From contig NC_051431.1 in NCBI RefSeq assembly GCF_001649575.2, positions 11,105,930 through 11,169,929 on the forward strand: a stretch of DNA of 64,000 bases, read 5' to 3'. The translations under genes and the position numbers were made by a program. The notes under the pieces were generated by a model. That model made no database searches and was not told the DNA's origin. It saw only the letters and a list, made by a program, of their open reading frames with translations. The DNA is from Kryptolebias marmoratus (taxonomy: Eukaryota; Chordata; Actinopteri; Cyprinodontiformes; Rivulidae). Of this stretch, positions 12,597 to 24,849 are shown in pieces. How positions within the stretch are numbered: position 1 is the stretch's first letter; every line of letters starts with the position of its first letter.

Positions 12597-15196
12597 CGTG
12601 TGCCCTCACACATCGCTTTCTGCTCGTCTTCCATAAGCTGAGACAAGTCAGTTAATGGTGTCATTTGGTTACTGTGGGCTTTATGCAAAAGCTCTTTCAG
12701 CTGTGTTGTGTGTTTAGAGAAAGTGCTGTCTGTGCTCCGAGATCTGTTGGAAACTCCAGATACGGATTAGATTTAAATACGCTCCGAACGGGGCTGCTGT
12801 TAACACCCTCCCACCACCACCCAAAAACCTGCAGATCTGCATAATACTGATGATTATTGGTCCAAACGTGCACCAGAACACTTCATCAGTGGCACGTTTG
12901 TTTTATCACCTGCAGGGCAAGTACCACATGCAAAGGAGCTCCAAAACGCCACTGTGAATAATTCCCATCAGCTCCCACTCGTGTGTAAAATAAGTAAATT
13001 CACGCTCAGGTAAACCCCTTCAGGTGTGGAAGAGTTGGTATTGTTTAATGCTGTGGCGTCTTTAGCTTTGATTTATGGATGCGTAGCCAATAAAACACGA
13101 GCAGCACCACAAACTGGCTGCAGGAAAAACGAATAAATTGTGGTTAATTTGTAGGACTTGTGATGGAAAGATAATGAACAGTTAATATCTTACCTGCTGT
13201 AGATGGTTTTTAAACGACGTCAGTTTGGAGAAATGGGTAAAGTAGAGCAAATAGGGGACAGCGCCTCGTTTTTGTACTATAAACACAAACGCGGCGGTGA
13301 TTTATCGAGTATTCACAGTCAGGTGTCGCCTAAATAAACACCAGCATGATGTGTCAGAATACGTCTGAATTTGAAACAATGGACTGCATGCTTTTACCGA
13401 GAAAAACCCGTCCCCATAACACTGATGTAAAATGCATTTAAACATATTTTACACTTTTTCGTTGTACCTATTTTACACGAGTTTGGACTTCAGCTGCGAC
13501 GAAATCACAAGCTTTATTATTTACAAATATTATCCAGGAAATATTTCTGTTCAGAACATGATTTTATAAATACATGTGTGTAAGATAACTTCATAACAGT
13601 CAAAATGTTTCTGCTTTATGTTCTGATTTACAGCATATGTTACAGTGTTTCATATTTGCTTTTAAATGGTTTACATATAATTCCAACGAGGGTTGCTGCC
13701 ATCTTAAAACTTAAATAAAAAAACCAAACTACAACACTATTAATCTCATGTTTTATTCTGGCAGTATTCCAGCTGGAAGTGATCTTTCCACATAACTCGG
13801 CTCCAAAAGATCTGAACGTTCCCTTTAAAAGCAGAGGTAGAAATTGGTTTGGTTGAAAAGATGCGTATCTACAAATACCCATCTAGCTTCGAGTAGTGTA
13901 AACTTGGGTTGTGTCATCGGTTTTGCTGCTCCCCCCGCAGTTTTGGGGGCTTTTTGTGGTAATTAATCCTCCGGTGGAATGTGTGTGTGTGTGTGTATCA
14001 CAGGGTGTATTATGGTCTCGCATCTTAACTTGAGGAGGGCGGAGGAGAACCCGTCTCCTTTTTCACACACCTGAGCTGCTTTTTAATGGTAATCAGATCC
14101 ACTTGGGAAAGTGAATGAAGTGAATCCACAATACGAGTGTGTGTGAGTGTGTTTTCAGCCTGACTTCCTCACCATTTGTTTGTCTCCTATGTGCTCAGTC
14201 TGAGCTTTTAAGCCAGCGGTTCTCGAAAAGTACCGGCGGTGGTACTTGGAAACAAAAAATTTAATATCAACTATTTACAAGATGAATAATAAACACTTAA
14301 CCACGATGAGCCAAACTGTGATGTAAAGTTTAAAAAAGAAAAAGAAAAAAAGAGCCTAAAACGATGAGTAGTTCAAGCTGATTAGGATCTTGGCTTCAAA
14401 TGGACACTAGTTGAAACAGCAATGTTTTGAGAACCCCTATGGAAACCGTAGTAGACTTTAGTTAAAGGATGAACTAGTGCAAGCGTCATTTAAGCCTTCA
14501 CACATCATTTGCTGTGAGTCTGGCTACTCGTCCAAGTATAATTTAAGCCTCTGCTTTGCAGCTTTTTGGCCCGCCAGCAACAAAAAGCTGCAAAAACGGC
14601 AAGAAAACCTGATTCAAAAGTTCCTTACGAGGCACGAGACGCTGCTGTCAGCCATCTTCGACCAGTGTTACAGTTCGGGTTTGGTCAGATATAAATATAA
14701 GCTTGTACGATTTCTTGTTGATGCCTGTAGCAGTAACAGAGAGAGTAGCACATACTATAAGTTTGAAACCACTGCTTGAAGCCACCTCACCGGTTCAGAC
14801 TCTGTTTGAGGTCGGAGGCGTGATCCTAAAGGCTGTCGAGGGCGAAACTCTCCGATTTAAATAACCAGCAGCCGTTTGAACTACGTGTAGAAACCCCAGC
14901 GGCTCGTTCTGCTGCAAATCTCTGGCAGAGATCTGCTCTGGGTTCAAGCCGGCCTTTCTAACAATAACCAAACAAACAGCGGTGCATCCAGGCATAGCGC
15001 CGATGTGCTCCATCAGCTCTGGCCTTGTTTACACATCAGCAATTCAGCGTCAGAACTGAGCTGGTCTGAAAAAACTCCCTTTAAGGAGATAAGATTCTTC
15101 AACTGTCTATATCTCACTTGTTCTATAAAGTATGGGATGAAAAGACCGTAGATGGTTCCATCTGACTAATAGTTTTGAGAACTCAGATGTGGTCGG
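12597..15196. other. intergenic spacer nmd3-sptssb, proximal part
   Basis: No coding feature is supported. It holds a fragment near 13150-13290 that resembles the AAAGGGACAG-type MITE seen complete at 36438-36969, with a shared AATATCTTACCTG core. It also has a (GT)8 run at 13981-13996 and a hAT-like element at about 14214-14440. Confidence 0.55.
14214..14440. mobile_element. probable hAT-type MITE
   Basis: The left end reads CAGCGGTTCTCGAAAA. The right end reads TTTTGAGAACCCCT, which is the inverted match. Flanks do not give a clean 8-bp duplication, so exact bounds are approximate. The interior has no coding capacity. Confidence 0.5.
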
Positions 15197-15219
15197 ATGG
15201 TTTCATCCACTCATCATAG

Positions 15220-15640
15220 GTGTGGATGTCGTCTTCATTTTGAGCCATTTGGCCATGATGACAAGGTGGATGTTTGGACAAATTTAAGTGAGGCTTTACT
15301 AGCTGCTGAGCACGGTGGTGGTAGCATCAGGCCGTGGTACCGGTGGAGGGAATGGGATGTTTGGGAACAACCAAGAACTACCCGTGAATCGGCTCAATGT
15401 GGAGCCGAATGTCTTCATGGTGGAACGAGACAAAGATTGAACTTTTTTTTTTGGATGTGTGTTTGTTTGGAGGAGTTGAGGTGAGACTTTCTCACACAAA
15501 AACACTACAAACCCTCGAGCATGGCGGCGGTAGCGTCATGCCGTGGCACTGGAGAATTGCCCAACTCCACCTCAGTTCTGCAGCTGAAACGGCGGAAACT
15601 TGGACACGGATTGGGTGACCCAACGAGCCGATGATCCCGG
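15220..15640 (+). mobile_element. decayed Tc1-like transposase fragments (two pieces)
   Basis: Translated pieces match typical Tc1 transposase motifs. At about 15235 the reading EPFGHDDKVDVW resembles the FGHND..VW block, followed by EHGGGSIRPWYR. At about 15426 NETKIELF resembles the DETKIELF catalytic block, followed by EHGGGSVMPWHW, like HGGGSVMVWGC. The order of blocks shows two partial copies in tandem. Both are frameshifted and neither could be active. Confidence 0.65.
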
Positions 15641-15664
15641 ACTCTTATTGAAACTGGCCTCTGA

Positions 15665-16178
15665 TTGGTTAAAGCAGATAACGACTTCAATCCGATGGAA
15701 GGTTTGGGCTTGACAACCGAATCCGTGCACAGGAACCCATTTCAATCCATAGCTCTTGCTGTTAAATTCACTCTGCACTGGCTCCCTGTACATTTGAGGA
15801 TCCATTTCAAAGTTTTGATTTTTAACCTTCAGGGCACTTCATGGTCTGACTCCCAAATGTATCTCGGCTCTTCTGAAGCCTTTCTGTCCACCCAGGTCTT
15901 TGAGATCCTCAAATCAAATGTTGCTGGTGGTACCTCGCACCTTTTATAAAACACGTGGAGACAGAGCGTGTCAGGTGGTGGCACCCAGGCTCTGGAACGC
16001 TCTCCCTCTTTTAAGAAACATCTTAAGACATTTTTTATTCCGACAGGTTTTTAGTTCGGTGTTGTTTAATGCTTTTAGGTCTGGTTTTACTGTCTTTTTT
16101 TGTTATGTTGCTCTCTGTTCAGCACTTTGTGATGCTGTTGTCTGTGAAATGTGCTAATAAACAAATAAAGCTTACTTA
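15665..16178 (+). mobile_element. 3' end of an L2/Rex-like LINE
   Basis: The conceptual translation has the C-terminal signature of teleost non-LTR reverse transcriptases: LHWLPVHLRIHFKVL, then after a frame break KTRGDRACQVVAPRLWNALP. The sequence ends with CTTTGTGATGCTGTTG and an AATAAAGCTTACTTA tail, as in LINE 3' ends of this type. It is 5'-truncated and broken. Confidence 0.75.
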
Positions 16179-16369
16179 GATATAAATATAAATCATTCAG
16201 CATGCCCATGATGAGGGAATGTAGACTTCTGGCCACAAATCTACAAACATGTTTTGAAGTGTTATTTAGTATAACAGATGGAGGCTATGGGGGGGGGGGA
16301 TGTTAGTTTGAAGTAATTAATTTTATATTTCTGGTGTGTATGAGGAGTGAAAATAAGCCACAGCATCCT

Positions 16370-16585
16370 GGCTGGTTCCTCCTCCAGCTGCGTCACTGCG
16401 GCGGGACGGGAGGAGAGGAGGGGGAGGGGAGGAGGAGGGGGAGAGAAGTGGGGGTGAGACGAAACCTGCCAAGTTTAAAAAAAATAAAATAAAATGCGGA
16501 TCTGACATGGCTGGAAGAGAGCTGCAGCCGGGACATCCTCCCCTCCGGCGGCTCTGATGCTTCTGCTGCTCCCGTCTGTCTGCCA

Positions 16586-16631
<46 letters not shown>

Positions 16632-16930
16632 GTCTATGCGTCAAACAGCCCTCGGACACTCCACCTGCATGATCCGCCAGCCCGCCAGGTGAGTGGTTAG
16701 TGTAAGCACGGGCTGTGGGTGTGGTGCCATTTTTCCTGCCCTGCCTGCGGAGACGGGACGGATTTACGCAAAGCAGCGGAGCAGCAGAGAGCAGCTCAGC
16801 TCGTCCTCCTGACATTTCTGCCAGGTTTTTTTTTTTTTATTATTATTATTATTATTCCCAGGGGGGCTGTTCCCGTCGGCAGCAGGAGGTGAGTCGGAAC
16901 CCGGGGTCGGCCCCACACATGGCCGATTAA
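16370..16930 (+). promoter_or_regulatory. GC-rich island, candidate sptssb promoter/first exon
   Basis: Base composition rises sharply over the AT-rich spacer, with poly-purine GGAGGAGG runs, scattered CpG and a (CA)21 tract at 16587-16629. A plausible donor CCAG|GTGAGT lies at about 16688. sptssb has its coding sequence in one exon preceded by an acceptor, so a non-coding first exon upstream is expected and this is the best candidate. Promoter function is inference. Confidence 0.4.
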
Positions 16931-17264
16931 CCGATTAAATGATCGAATTTGATCGTTTGTGTTAATAAATTACAAATTATCCTTTTAAAAAAAAGAGCAA
17001 AAATGTCCTAAATATGAACTTCAAAGTTGTAAATCCAGACAGTAATGACTTTGTTTTTTTTTACTAATGACTTAGATATCTTGTTTACAGTTTCTTAAAG
17101 CTGTTTTCCCATAAATTAAAAACACTATGTACACCTGCACCTGTTGGCCCCGCCCCCTTACACCTGTGGTACCTCACAGATAAACAAAGTTTCCTATACC
17201 TGGACACAGGTGCATTTGTAGGTTAAAGGCAGATGTACTGGGACATTTTTAGCAGGCGATCATA

Positions 17265-17510
17265 CATATGCTTGTGTCTGTTAGCGAAATATCTCACGAT
17301 CTACTGGATGAATTTTACTGAAACGCTCAGAGAGTACTCATTGGATGTACATCTATGAGTGAATAACTTTAGGAGTCAAAGTAGCTGACACAGCTTATTA
17401 GCCTTAGCAAACATAAAAGTGCTACAATTCAGTTAATTTGAGAGAAACTGAGCTTAACCTTGGTGTGGTAGTAGCTGAGAGTCATCCCTGAGTGCAAATT
17501 GCACAACATC
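17265..17510 (+). repeat. dispersed repeat family A, copy 1
   Basis: It shares CTGTTAGC, a CATTGGA-type block, TTAGCAAACA and the diagnostic GTGGTAGTAGCTGAGAGTC with copies near 21822, 26899 (inverted), 27158, 35585 (inverted), 40672 and 63885. No coding function is visible. Confidence 0.7.
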
Positions 17511-18469
17511 CCTGTTTTAACTGTGGCATGCAAGGTGGTGGCTGTTCCTTCAAGAAATGCTCTTTTTTTTTCAATTTTAAAACTTTATCCTGGAAAAAAA
17601 AAGACCAGGATGCCTTAAATATGAAGCCAAAGTTCCAAATCCAGACAATCTTCACTATCGGGGTGTCTTTATTAGTAACTTAGGTCGAATCTTTACTGCT
17701 CATTTGTAAATCAGGTTGTTTTTCCACGGTCTCCTGAATTAAACAGGATGTACACCTGCACCTGTTGGCCCCGCCCCCTCCACCCCCACCCCTAGCTGTT
17801 GACTTCTGCCTCAGAGGTCAACAAAGCCTCCCACCATACCTCGACACAGACAGGTGCACCTGCGCACAAAGTCGAGCACTTTTGATCTGTTCGCTTCGCA
17901 ACGAGCCACTTTTATTTTGAAAACAAAGCGAAGGGTACGTTTCGGTCTGGCGGCGTGGTAATGTGGGAGGATTAAACTCTGTTATCCCTGTGTGACACAA
18001 ACAAACACAAACGTGGGAATAGGGAATAGGTGATGACAGCCTGATGTCATCAGGGAGCCGTGATGCGAATTTCACAGCTGTTTTTCCTCGTGATGCTTCT
18101 TGAATCCTGTATCCTGTAAGGAGATGGAGATTTACCCCCTCAGGGCGCTGCTGTGGGCTTAGAGGTGGGACAGAAACCTCCCAGTCCCCTCTCATACCTG
18201 CTTATTAATAAGCACACAGCTAACAAGCAGGGGAGATGAATTTCCATTGTAGTTTCTCAAAGTAATCAGAGACACGCAGCAAAACACTTTGAACGCACCT
18301 AAGGAGGAAACTTCAATTCTAAAACATACAGAATATATCAATTAGCACTAAGTGTTATTGAAATTAATTCCAAATAAGATCTTTTTCTATTGTTGTATTT
18401 ACTTACTTAAGTATTTTTGAAATAATCTCAATTTTGTTTAATGTATACATTTGTTTTTTGTTATTTATG

Positions 18470-18720
18470 TTAATTCAGTTCAGTTTATTTATTTGGTGCC
18501 AGTTCCCAACAAAAATGCCAATTAGTAAAAGTTATAAAGCTAAGGAAGCCAGCGGGTTGCGTCGAATCCTCACTTCGTCGCAATCCCCCACCCCGAGCGG
18601 CACGTTGGCGACAGCGGGAAGGAACATCCAACAGAACCAGAACCAGAACCAGGCTCGGGATGGGCGTCCATCTGCCTCGACCAGCTGGGGTCTGAGAGGA
18701 CAGGAAGGAGACGCAGACAA
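18470..18720 (-). mobile_element. teleost retroposon 3'-tail repeat, reverse orientation
   Basis: The block begins TTCAGTTTATTTATTTGGTGCC and contains TTGGCGACAGCGGGAAGGAA and CAGAACCAGGCTCGG. These are hallmarks of a very common teleost interspersed repeat. The complementary strand of the same family is seen at 51120-51290, with GAGCCAGGTTCAGCTGGAGG and TTCTTCCTGTTAAAAGGGAG. A short CAGAAC tandem (18631-18653) lies inside. Assignment to a named family was not possible by eye. Confidence 0.6.
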
Positions 18721-19171
18721 ACAAATAATGACTAATCCACGTGTAGTTTCTATCGGAAGCAAAATAAACCCAAACAAACTGCACATTCATATCATCGCAG
18801 ATGTGTTCCTGTTTCATTATGCAAGTAAGCGACGATGTTTTCTTCCAGAGTAACACAGACAGGATTATTCACGGGTGATGTTGAGGTAGAATTTCACTTT
18901 CTGGGACAAACTGCGACGTGAGGCAGTTTTGAAAACATCTCAAACCTTTGCGAGGGTAGTCTGGTTTCCTTGCACGAAGATCAAGGCTCCGAGTATGTTA
19001 AAAAAAACAACAACTGCACAACAAAATTTCTTCAAAAAATAAGCAGAGTTTTTGTCTTGTTTTTGTTAGTTTTTGTAAATCTAGAGCACCAGAATTGTAT
19101 TTTTCTTTCTCTCGTCAATATATGTGCAAACGTCTCGACTCTGCTGTCATTTCTTCACCTCAGCCTGCAGG

Positions 19172-19414
19172 ATGAACTTCAAAAACATGAGGGAGTACTT
19201 GGCTTGGCTCTACTACCAGTACCTGCTCATCACTGGCATCTACGTCCTGGAGCCGTGGGAAAAGTCCATCTTCAACTCCATTTTCTTCTCCGCCATCGCC
19301 ATGGTAATCTACACCTCGTACGTCTTCGTACCCATCCACGTGCGCCTGGCGCTGGAGTTTTTCTCCGGGATCTTCGGCAGCCAACCTGAGAGCACTGTGG
19401 CGCTCATGAACTAA
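19172..19414 (+). CDS. sptssb: serine palmitoyltransferase small subunit B
   Basis: This small ER membrane protein activates the SPTLC1/SPTLC2-3 heterodimer in the first step of sphingolipid synthesis; in the known family the B subunit shifts acyl-CoA choice towards longer chains. The single coding exon gives 80 aa (human 76). Recognisable family features are the N-terminal REYLAWLYYQY block, the VLEPWEKSIFNS segment and one hydrophobic span at about residues 37-57 leading into VFVPIHVRLALEFFS. The start was chosen because an acceptor (CACCTCAG) lies just upstream and MNFKNMREYL aligns with the family start; a further upstream in-frame ATG would lie in the intron. The gene sits between nmd3 and otol1, the order known from human 3q26. 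The C-terminal tail after FFSGIFG differs from mammals. Confidence 0.93.
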   Translation: MNFKNMREYLAWLYYQYLLITGIYVLEPWEKSIFNSIFFSAIAMVIYTSYVFVPIHVRLALEFFSGIFGSQPESTVALMN

Positions 19415-21821
19415 GACAAAAAAAAAAAAAAAATGGAAGAAGAAGACGTGTGAGTCTGTAAATCATTTCCTGCGGCTCAACTCTTTAGCTTCCACGTTAC
19501 CCTGAGAACCACAGGTCAGGTCAGGTCAGTTCATCGATACTGAAGGCATGAAGATTTCACTGGAATTTTCTAGAAATCAGAGCCTTACTCACTTCCTTTA
19601 CAGCCCAAGACCTCTGGCCTTACCCCGTGGTATTACACAACAGTACTTTAATTTCACACCCTGATTGTGAAATGTCTGTAAATGTCCTGTATGATTGCAA
19701 ACTTCCTCTGGGTTTTGCAGGATAGGGTCATATAAGAGTGTCAGAACAGCATGCTTGTCTCGCTACAGAGTACTACTAGAGTCCTTCCTCCACGTGAGTT
19801 TCGACGACAAACTTCAGAGGCTCGTGGCAGCATTTCACATTTCACAGCTGGAGATTGTAAGAGAAACGATGCTTTATGATGGAAAGCTCTGAGGGTTTTT
19901 AATCTTGCTGCTTTTGGAGAATATTTTTCATAGCGCACTATAATTTTCTGAAACTGAAATGCCCTTTTTGGAGCAATAAGTTATTCATATGCTTTTCTAT
20001 GTTGGCGATAAAAAACAAAAAGTGGCTTATATGTCTGACTCCTCAACTTACTGCTCACTCGAGAGCAGCCAAATCCCATTTCCTAGCCATAACCCTATCC
20101 TTTGGCCCTTAATTTAAAATCGCAGAAAATTACCATGTCAATAAGTCGATACGCCGTCGGTTGTCGCCAGTTTCTTTTTTTTTATGTAAACAGAAGCAAA
20201 GAAGCTAGTTATCCAGTCTGCCTGGAATACACTAAACTAGGCACTGGAGCGCTTGTTGGGACAATAAAATGTTTTAATGGAGAAATATGATGCTACTTTC
20301 ACCATTTTTAATGCTTGTTAAACATGATTTACAATAATGTGAAACTTAGTAGACTGATACTCATCAAACTAAGCGTTACGATGTTTCTTCTGCCGGTAAA
20401 AAAAATGTTTTGTTGTTGTTCCAAGTGCAGCTTTATACTTTTCATTTCAAAGTATGTACCCCCCTAAAGATGTGCACATTTAAGGTTTAGAATGTCCCGC
20501 TCTGCATGACCTAAAAACCCGGGATACCCTTCTCCCCGGAGTGAACACATAAAACAAAAGTGGACGGAGCGAAGTGGCCTGAGTAGAGTAGTAGAGTAGA
20601 TAAACAAAGAGCGGATGAAATCTCACCAGCATGAGTGTGAAGTCCTTTAAAGTATGGTTGGGTTTTGCACATCTGCTTCACCCGTGTTGATGTTACTGAT
20701 GATGGACAGCTCTTCGCTAAAACCCGAGCTTTTCACAACATTCTGAAATGCACCTGATATCACTGCGTCTGTGCTTTTGTATGTAAAACTCCGCCACCTT
20801 GTTTTTTAAGTTGCCTTTATGCGCCGCTGAGTTGTAGAGTTCGGTGCAATAATGCATGCAAACTGGCGCAGCTGATCTTGAAAGAGAAAGCCAACAGAAA
20901 CCTCGAGCTATGCAATGGATTTTCAAACGTCCCAATCAGGACTCTGTGTGTTTTGTTCCTCTGCTGGGAAAGGTAATAAAATGACTGCACAGATAAAAGC
21001 GGAGCCCTCGCTTCATCTGCCTTTTTGTAACCTGTTGGTATGTCAGAAAGGTGCGCTCAGGGCAGAGTATGAGTAAATATTGATATAACACACCTCCCTT
21101 TATGTTCAGGCTTGGCTTTGTTGAAAACATACTGTAGCTTTACTCCACACGTGTTTGCTGTCTCGCTCGCAAAATATCAAATTGCGGCAGGAAAAACCGG
21201 TCAAAGAGAAAACTGATGCGCTTGACTAAAGAAACCGTCTTCCCCTCCTATAGTTGATCTATAGAGAAAGAACCCAAATGGTTTAGTTTGAGTGTATTAA
21301 GTAGCTGCGACAAGCATTGTGCATAGTTTTGTGCTTGAAATCATCTTCAATTATTTATGTTTTGGATCGAGGGTTTCGCTAATTACATATAAGCATGATC
21401 TCTAAGTTAATTTTATTTATACGAAGTTGTATATTTATATGCACTGGTAAATGCTTGGCTGGTTACAATGTCAATTACCAAATGTTGTTTTGTTTTTCAT
21501 TATTTATGTGTATCTCCTGTGGCCATAAATAACATGTAATTTGTCCTTTTTGTTTGTTTCTCTGCCTTAAAGGGCTTTTTTTATATCGTACCCAGTTTTT
21601 ATTATGTTCCCACAACTTTTGATAAATACTTCCTTTAGTACCACATATTTTCAACAAGATCAAACAAACTGTTTGTTTTTCTTCACTAAACTAAATGTCT
21701 TATTTGTACAACACATCATTCATCACAGAATAAAGAAATCTGAGGATCCTAGGACAACTAGTTTCTGTCTTATTATTGCCTGCAGGACAAAAAGTGGGAA
21801 ATTATGTAATTGTTTTAAGTG

Positions 21822-22080
21822 TTTATCTGTCTGTTAGCAAAATAACTGTTGAACAACTAGATAGCTTTTAATGAAATTTAGAAAGTAATCATTGGACGCA
21901 ATTAACTTTTGGTGTTAACTGCATTCAAGATGGGCGCTACAGCTAATCAACCTTAGCAAACACAAAAATGGCCCCATGATGCAGTCAGTTTTATAGATAT
22001 TGAGCTAAAACTTGGTGTGGTAGTAGCTGAGAGTCATCCCCTACATATACTGGGAGTGCTAACAGGTCACACAAGATCTC
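21822..22080 (+). repeat. dispersed repeat family A, copy 2 (longest)
   Basis: It runs from TTATCTGTCTGTTAGCAAAA through ATTCAAGATGGGCGCTACAG and TTAGCAAACACAAAAATGG to GTGGTAGTAGCTGAGAGTC and a tail ending near GGTCACACAAGATC. It is the best single representative of the family in this window. Confidence 0.75.
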
Positions 22081-23463
22081 TGATTAAAACTTGGGTGTGC
22101 ACTACAGTGGGTAACATGCGTTCCTTCAACGCCGCTTTTAGTGTTTTTACACCCACTATTTGTAACAGTGTGACATATATTTTAATGAAGGATATTTATT
22201 CAATTAAGCAGATCAGTTACTTTGAAACGGAAGAACAAAAGCTTCGACATTCCACATCTACGACCCAAAACACTGTACCACATGAAATGAATTTGCACAA
22301 TAAGAAGAGCCATCAAACCAGTTCTCCTGAAATGAGGATTGAATGCTCAGGGGTTTTGTTTACCCTGCATACACCTGGTAACCTCCCATTCCGACAAAGC
22401 GCTGTTGACTCGAGGCTGACCGTTTTATTTCCCCCCAAAACAGAGAAAATATTAAAAAGACAAAGCAACCTGACTTCTATTCTACAGAATAAAAGTCAAC
22501 TACAGAATAAAAGTCCAGATGCCATGATGACGGAGAATCGACGCCAGTAGACGACCGCTTTCTTTGTTCAGTCAAGCGTAATATAACCCCGTTCGTGTAG
22601 AATAGGGCCAGACAAATGGGTTTGAGATTGGGAAAGATTTCTTGCACTGTTAAATAACTTGACCTGGACGGTGGATAAAGTAGCAGGTTAAGCTGCTCAG
22701 ATCAGGGTTTGACAGGACAGCTGTGCTTATGAGTTGTAACTCAACACCTCTACCTTGTATTTTTCCAGGATGTTGGAAGGCAATAGGGGCAACACCCTCG
22801 GCTGTCAACCCAGCACACTCAATCATGCCCCCAAATTCTATTAAAATCCCTATTTTCTTCCTCCTTTTCTCTCGTTTTAACCTCTTTTCCTGCCTCTCTC
22901 CTTTGACATAAAAGGCATTTTTTGTGTATTTGTCCACACCTTCTTATGTGCTAGTGGATTTGTTTCTATCTCAGAGTTTTGGAGGTCCGTTGACCCTGCT
23001 CACGTCAGTTTATATCCCATGAAGGAATGGGCTGAATCTTATCTCGGTTAGAACAAGCTGTAAACAAAGATAACTGCAGACCCAGATGCACTCAAAACAC
23101 CCAGAGAGGTGGCTGGTGTATTGTTTCTGTGGTGTTTACATGTGTCCTGTTACTGTTTCACCCAAACAATGAGAAACAGACCAGGAGGGAAGGGGAGGGG
23201 GACTCCTAGCAACTGTTAGCGTCCACAGACAGTGAGGTACATGACACCGAAACAAAAAAAAAAGACACATTTGTGTCAACGCTGCTGGGATTAGGTTCAC
23301 AAGGAAACCCCAGAAAGTGTTCAAATACTGATACAATTACCCACATTCGTTGACGTCCTTCACTCTGACTCACACAGCTTTTCCACAAATAAAACCTTTA
23401 TACGTCCTTCTTTAGTCTTCTACAGGCATGACATCAAAATAAACATATCAACGATATTCTGTT

Positions 23464-24330
23464 CAAACACCAAACAACCAAAGAATCAACAACGGACTTT
23501 CTTGGACACACACACACACACATCCTTGTTTTTCTTTCTTATGAGGACAGTGTGACCTCAAATCCTTCAAACAAGTCCTAATTGTTACGACTGACAATTT
23601 ACCATTAAAGTTGGCCTTGAGGTTCAACCATGCAGAAAAAAATGATAATAGTGAGACTCAACTATTTTGGTATCAACAAAGCTTTTAGACTTTTTAAGTA
23701 AGGCATCAAGTTTTTAGGCCCACTTCAGCAGAAAAACAAAAACAGCACACAGGCGTTCGTGCAATTATCCTTATTAGGACATTGTTTTGACTGTCCAAAC
23801 TATCAGGAACATAAAAATAACTTTTAAAGAACTATAACTTTTGATGAATTACTACAGGGATGAATGGCATGATTCACAAACATTTACAAAAATGAACACA
23901 TGGAGAACATTATTATCAGTTGTCTTCACTTTTGGCTCTCAAAAATACAAGAATAAAACACCTTCTGTGACATATGTTGTTGTTTAGTTTTTTACAGCTG
24001 TGCAAGGACAATGATAATCTTAACGCTATTTTGCTCAAATATTGAACAACCGAAAAGTCAGCAACAGATTTAGACACACACACATGATTGCTTTTATATC
24101 TTATAAAAACTTGTGGTGTTAACAATGTGATTTCAAATCTTTTACCCAAACCATAACTGTCCAAACTAAAAACTATTACTATTACTATTAAAGTTTACAT
24201 CAAGTTTCAATCCTCTAAAAAATAAAACTTGGGGCTCAACTGTTTTGGTACCAACAAAGCTGTCAACAAAGGATTTTGGGGCCCTACTTGTGCAGAAAAA
24301 CAAGAAAACACACACACACTTTGTGTTATC
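23464..24330. repeat. divergent tandem duplication, unit spacing about 570 bp
   Basis: A block at 23464-23760 is echoed at 24031-24330. Shared landmarks in the same order are AACAACC(A/G)AA, a short (CA)n, GTGACCTCAAATC / GTGATTTCAAATC, TTTTGGTA(T/C)CAACAAAGC and GCAGAAAAACAA. The copies have diverged and carry indels. Confidence 0.6.
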
Positions 24331-24808
24331 GTTCATATTGTGTTCAAAACTTTTTCCAACTCCAAACAGAAGCCTTTTCTATAGCTCTAGTCTTATTTGT
24401 ACTTTTATTCTGTTACAATGCGTGGAAACCGTTCTAGCTCGATAACATGAAAAGTTATTATATTTTTCATAGATGCTCACTGTTCCTCACATTTAAAATA
24501 CGTAAGGACTCTTCAGCACAAAGTGAAGTAATCTATCAGCTTAAAGTGAACGATTTTAGCACAACAATAACAAACTTTAACCTTCAGTAATTTCACATTG
24601 TTTCACATTAACCAAAAATGTGAGAAGGTACTCATATGACTCAGTTTTGCGATTCAACGTGAGAACAAATTTAAGAAATTTGGGTTTTTGAGTTCCTCTT
24701 TGAAAAAGATCTGTATTATTAAAGAGAAAAAGGGGCACCACCCAGGCGATATAATATATAATATCACAATACCATTTACCAGGTTTGTTTGAAGTATTGT
24801 TGTTTGTA

Positions 24809-24811
<3 letters not shown>

Positions 24812-24847
<36 letters not shown>
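24812..24847. repeat. (GT)n microsatellite
   Basis: About 18 uninterrupted GT units in intergenic DNA. Confidence 0.98.

Positions 24848-24849
<2 letters not shown>

Noticed and set aside
16323..16815. Minus-strand frames with long Cys-Val runs
   Set aside because: They are translations of the (CA)n tract and surrounding purine runs, not proteins.
22017..22550. 177-codon open frame on the plus strand
   Set aside because: Its first third is a dispersed repeat also read at 35416-35670 on the other strand. No domain, no splice context and no codon pattern support a gene.
24812..24847. CRISPR or other prokaryote-type array
   Set aside because: Only simple microsatellites are present; the genome is eukaryotic and no repeat-spacer pattern was seen anywhere.
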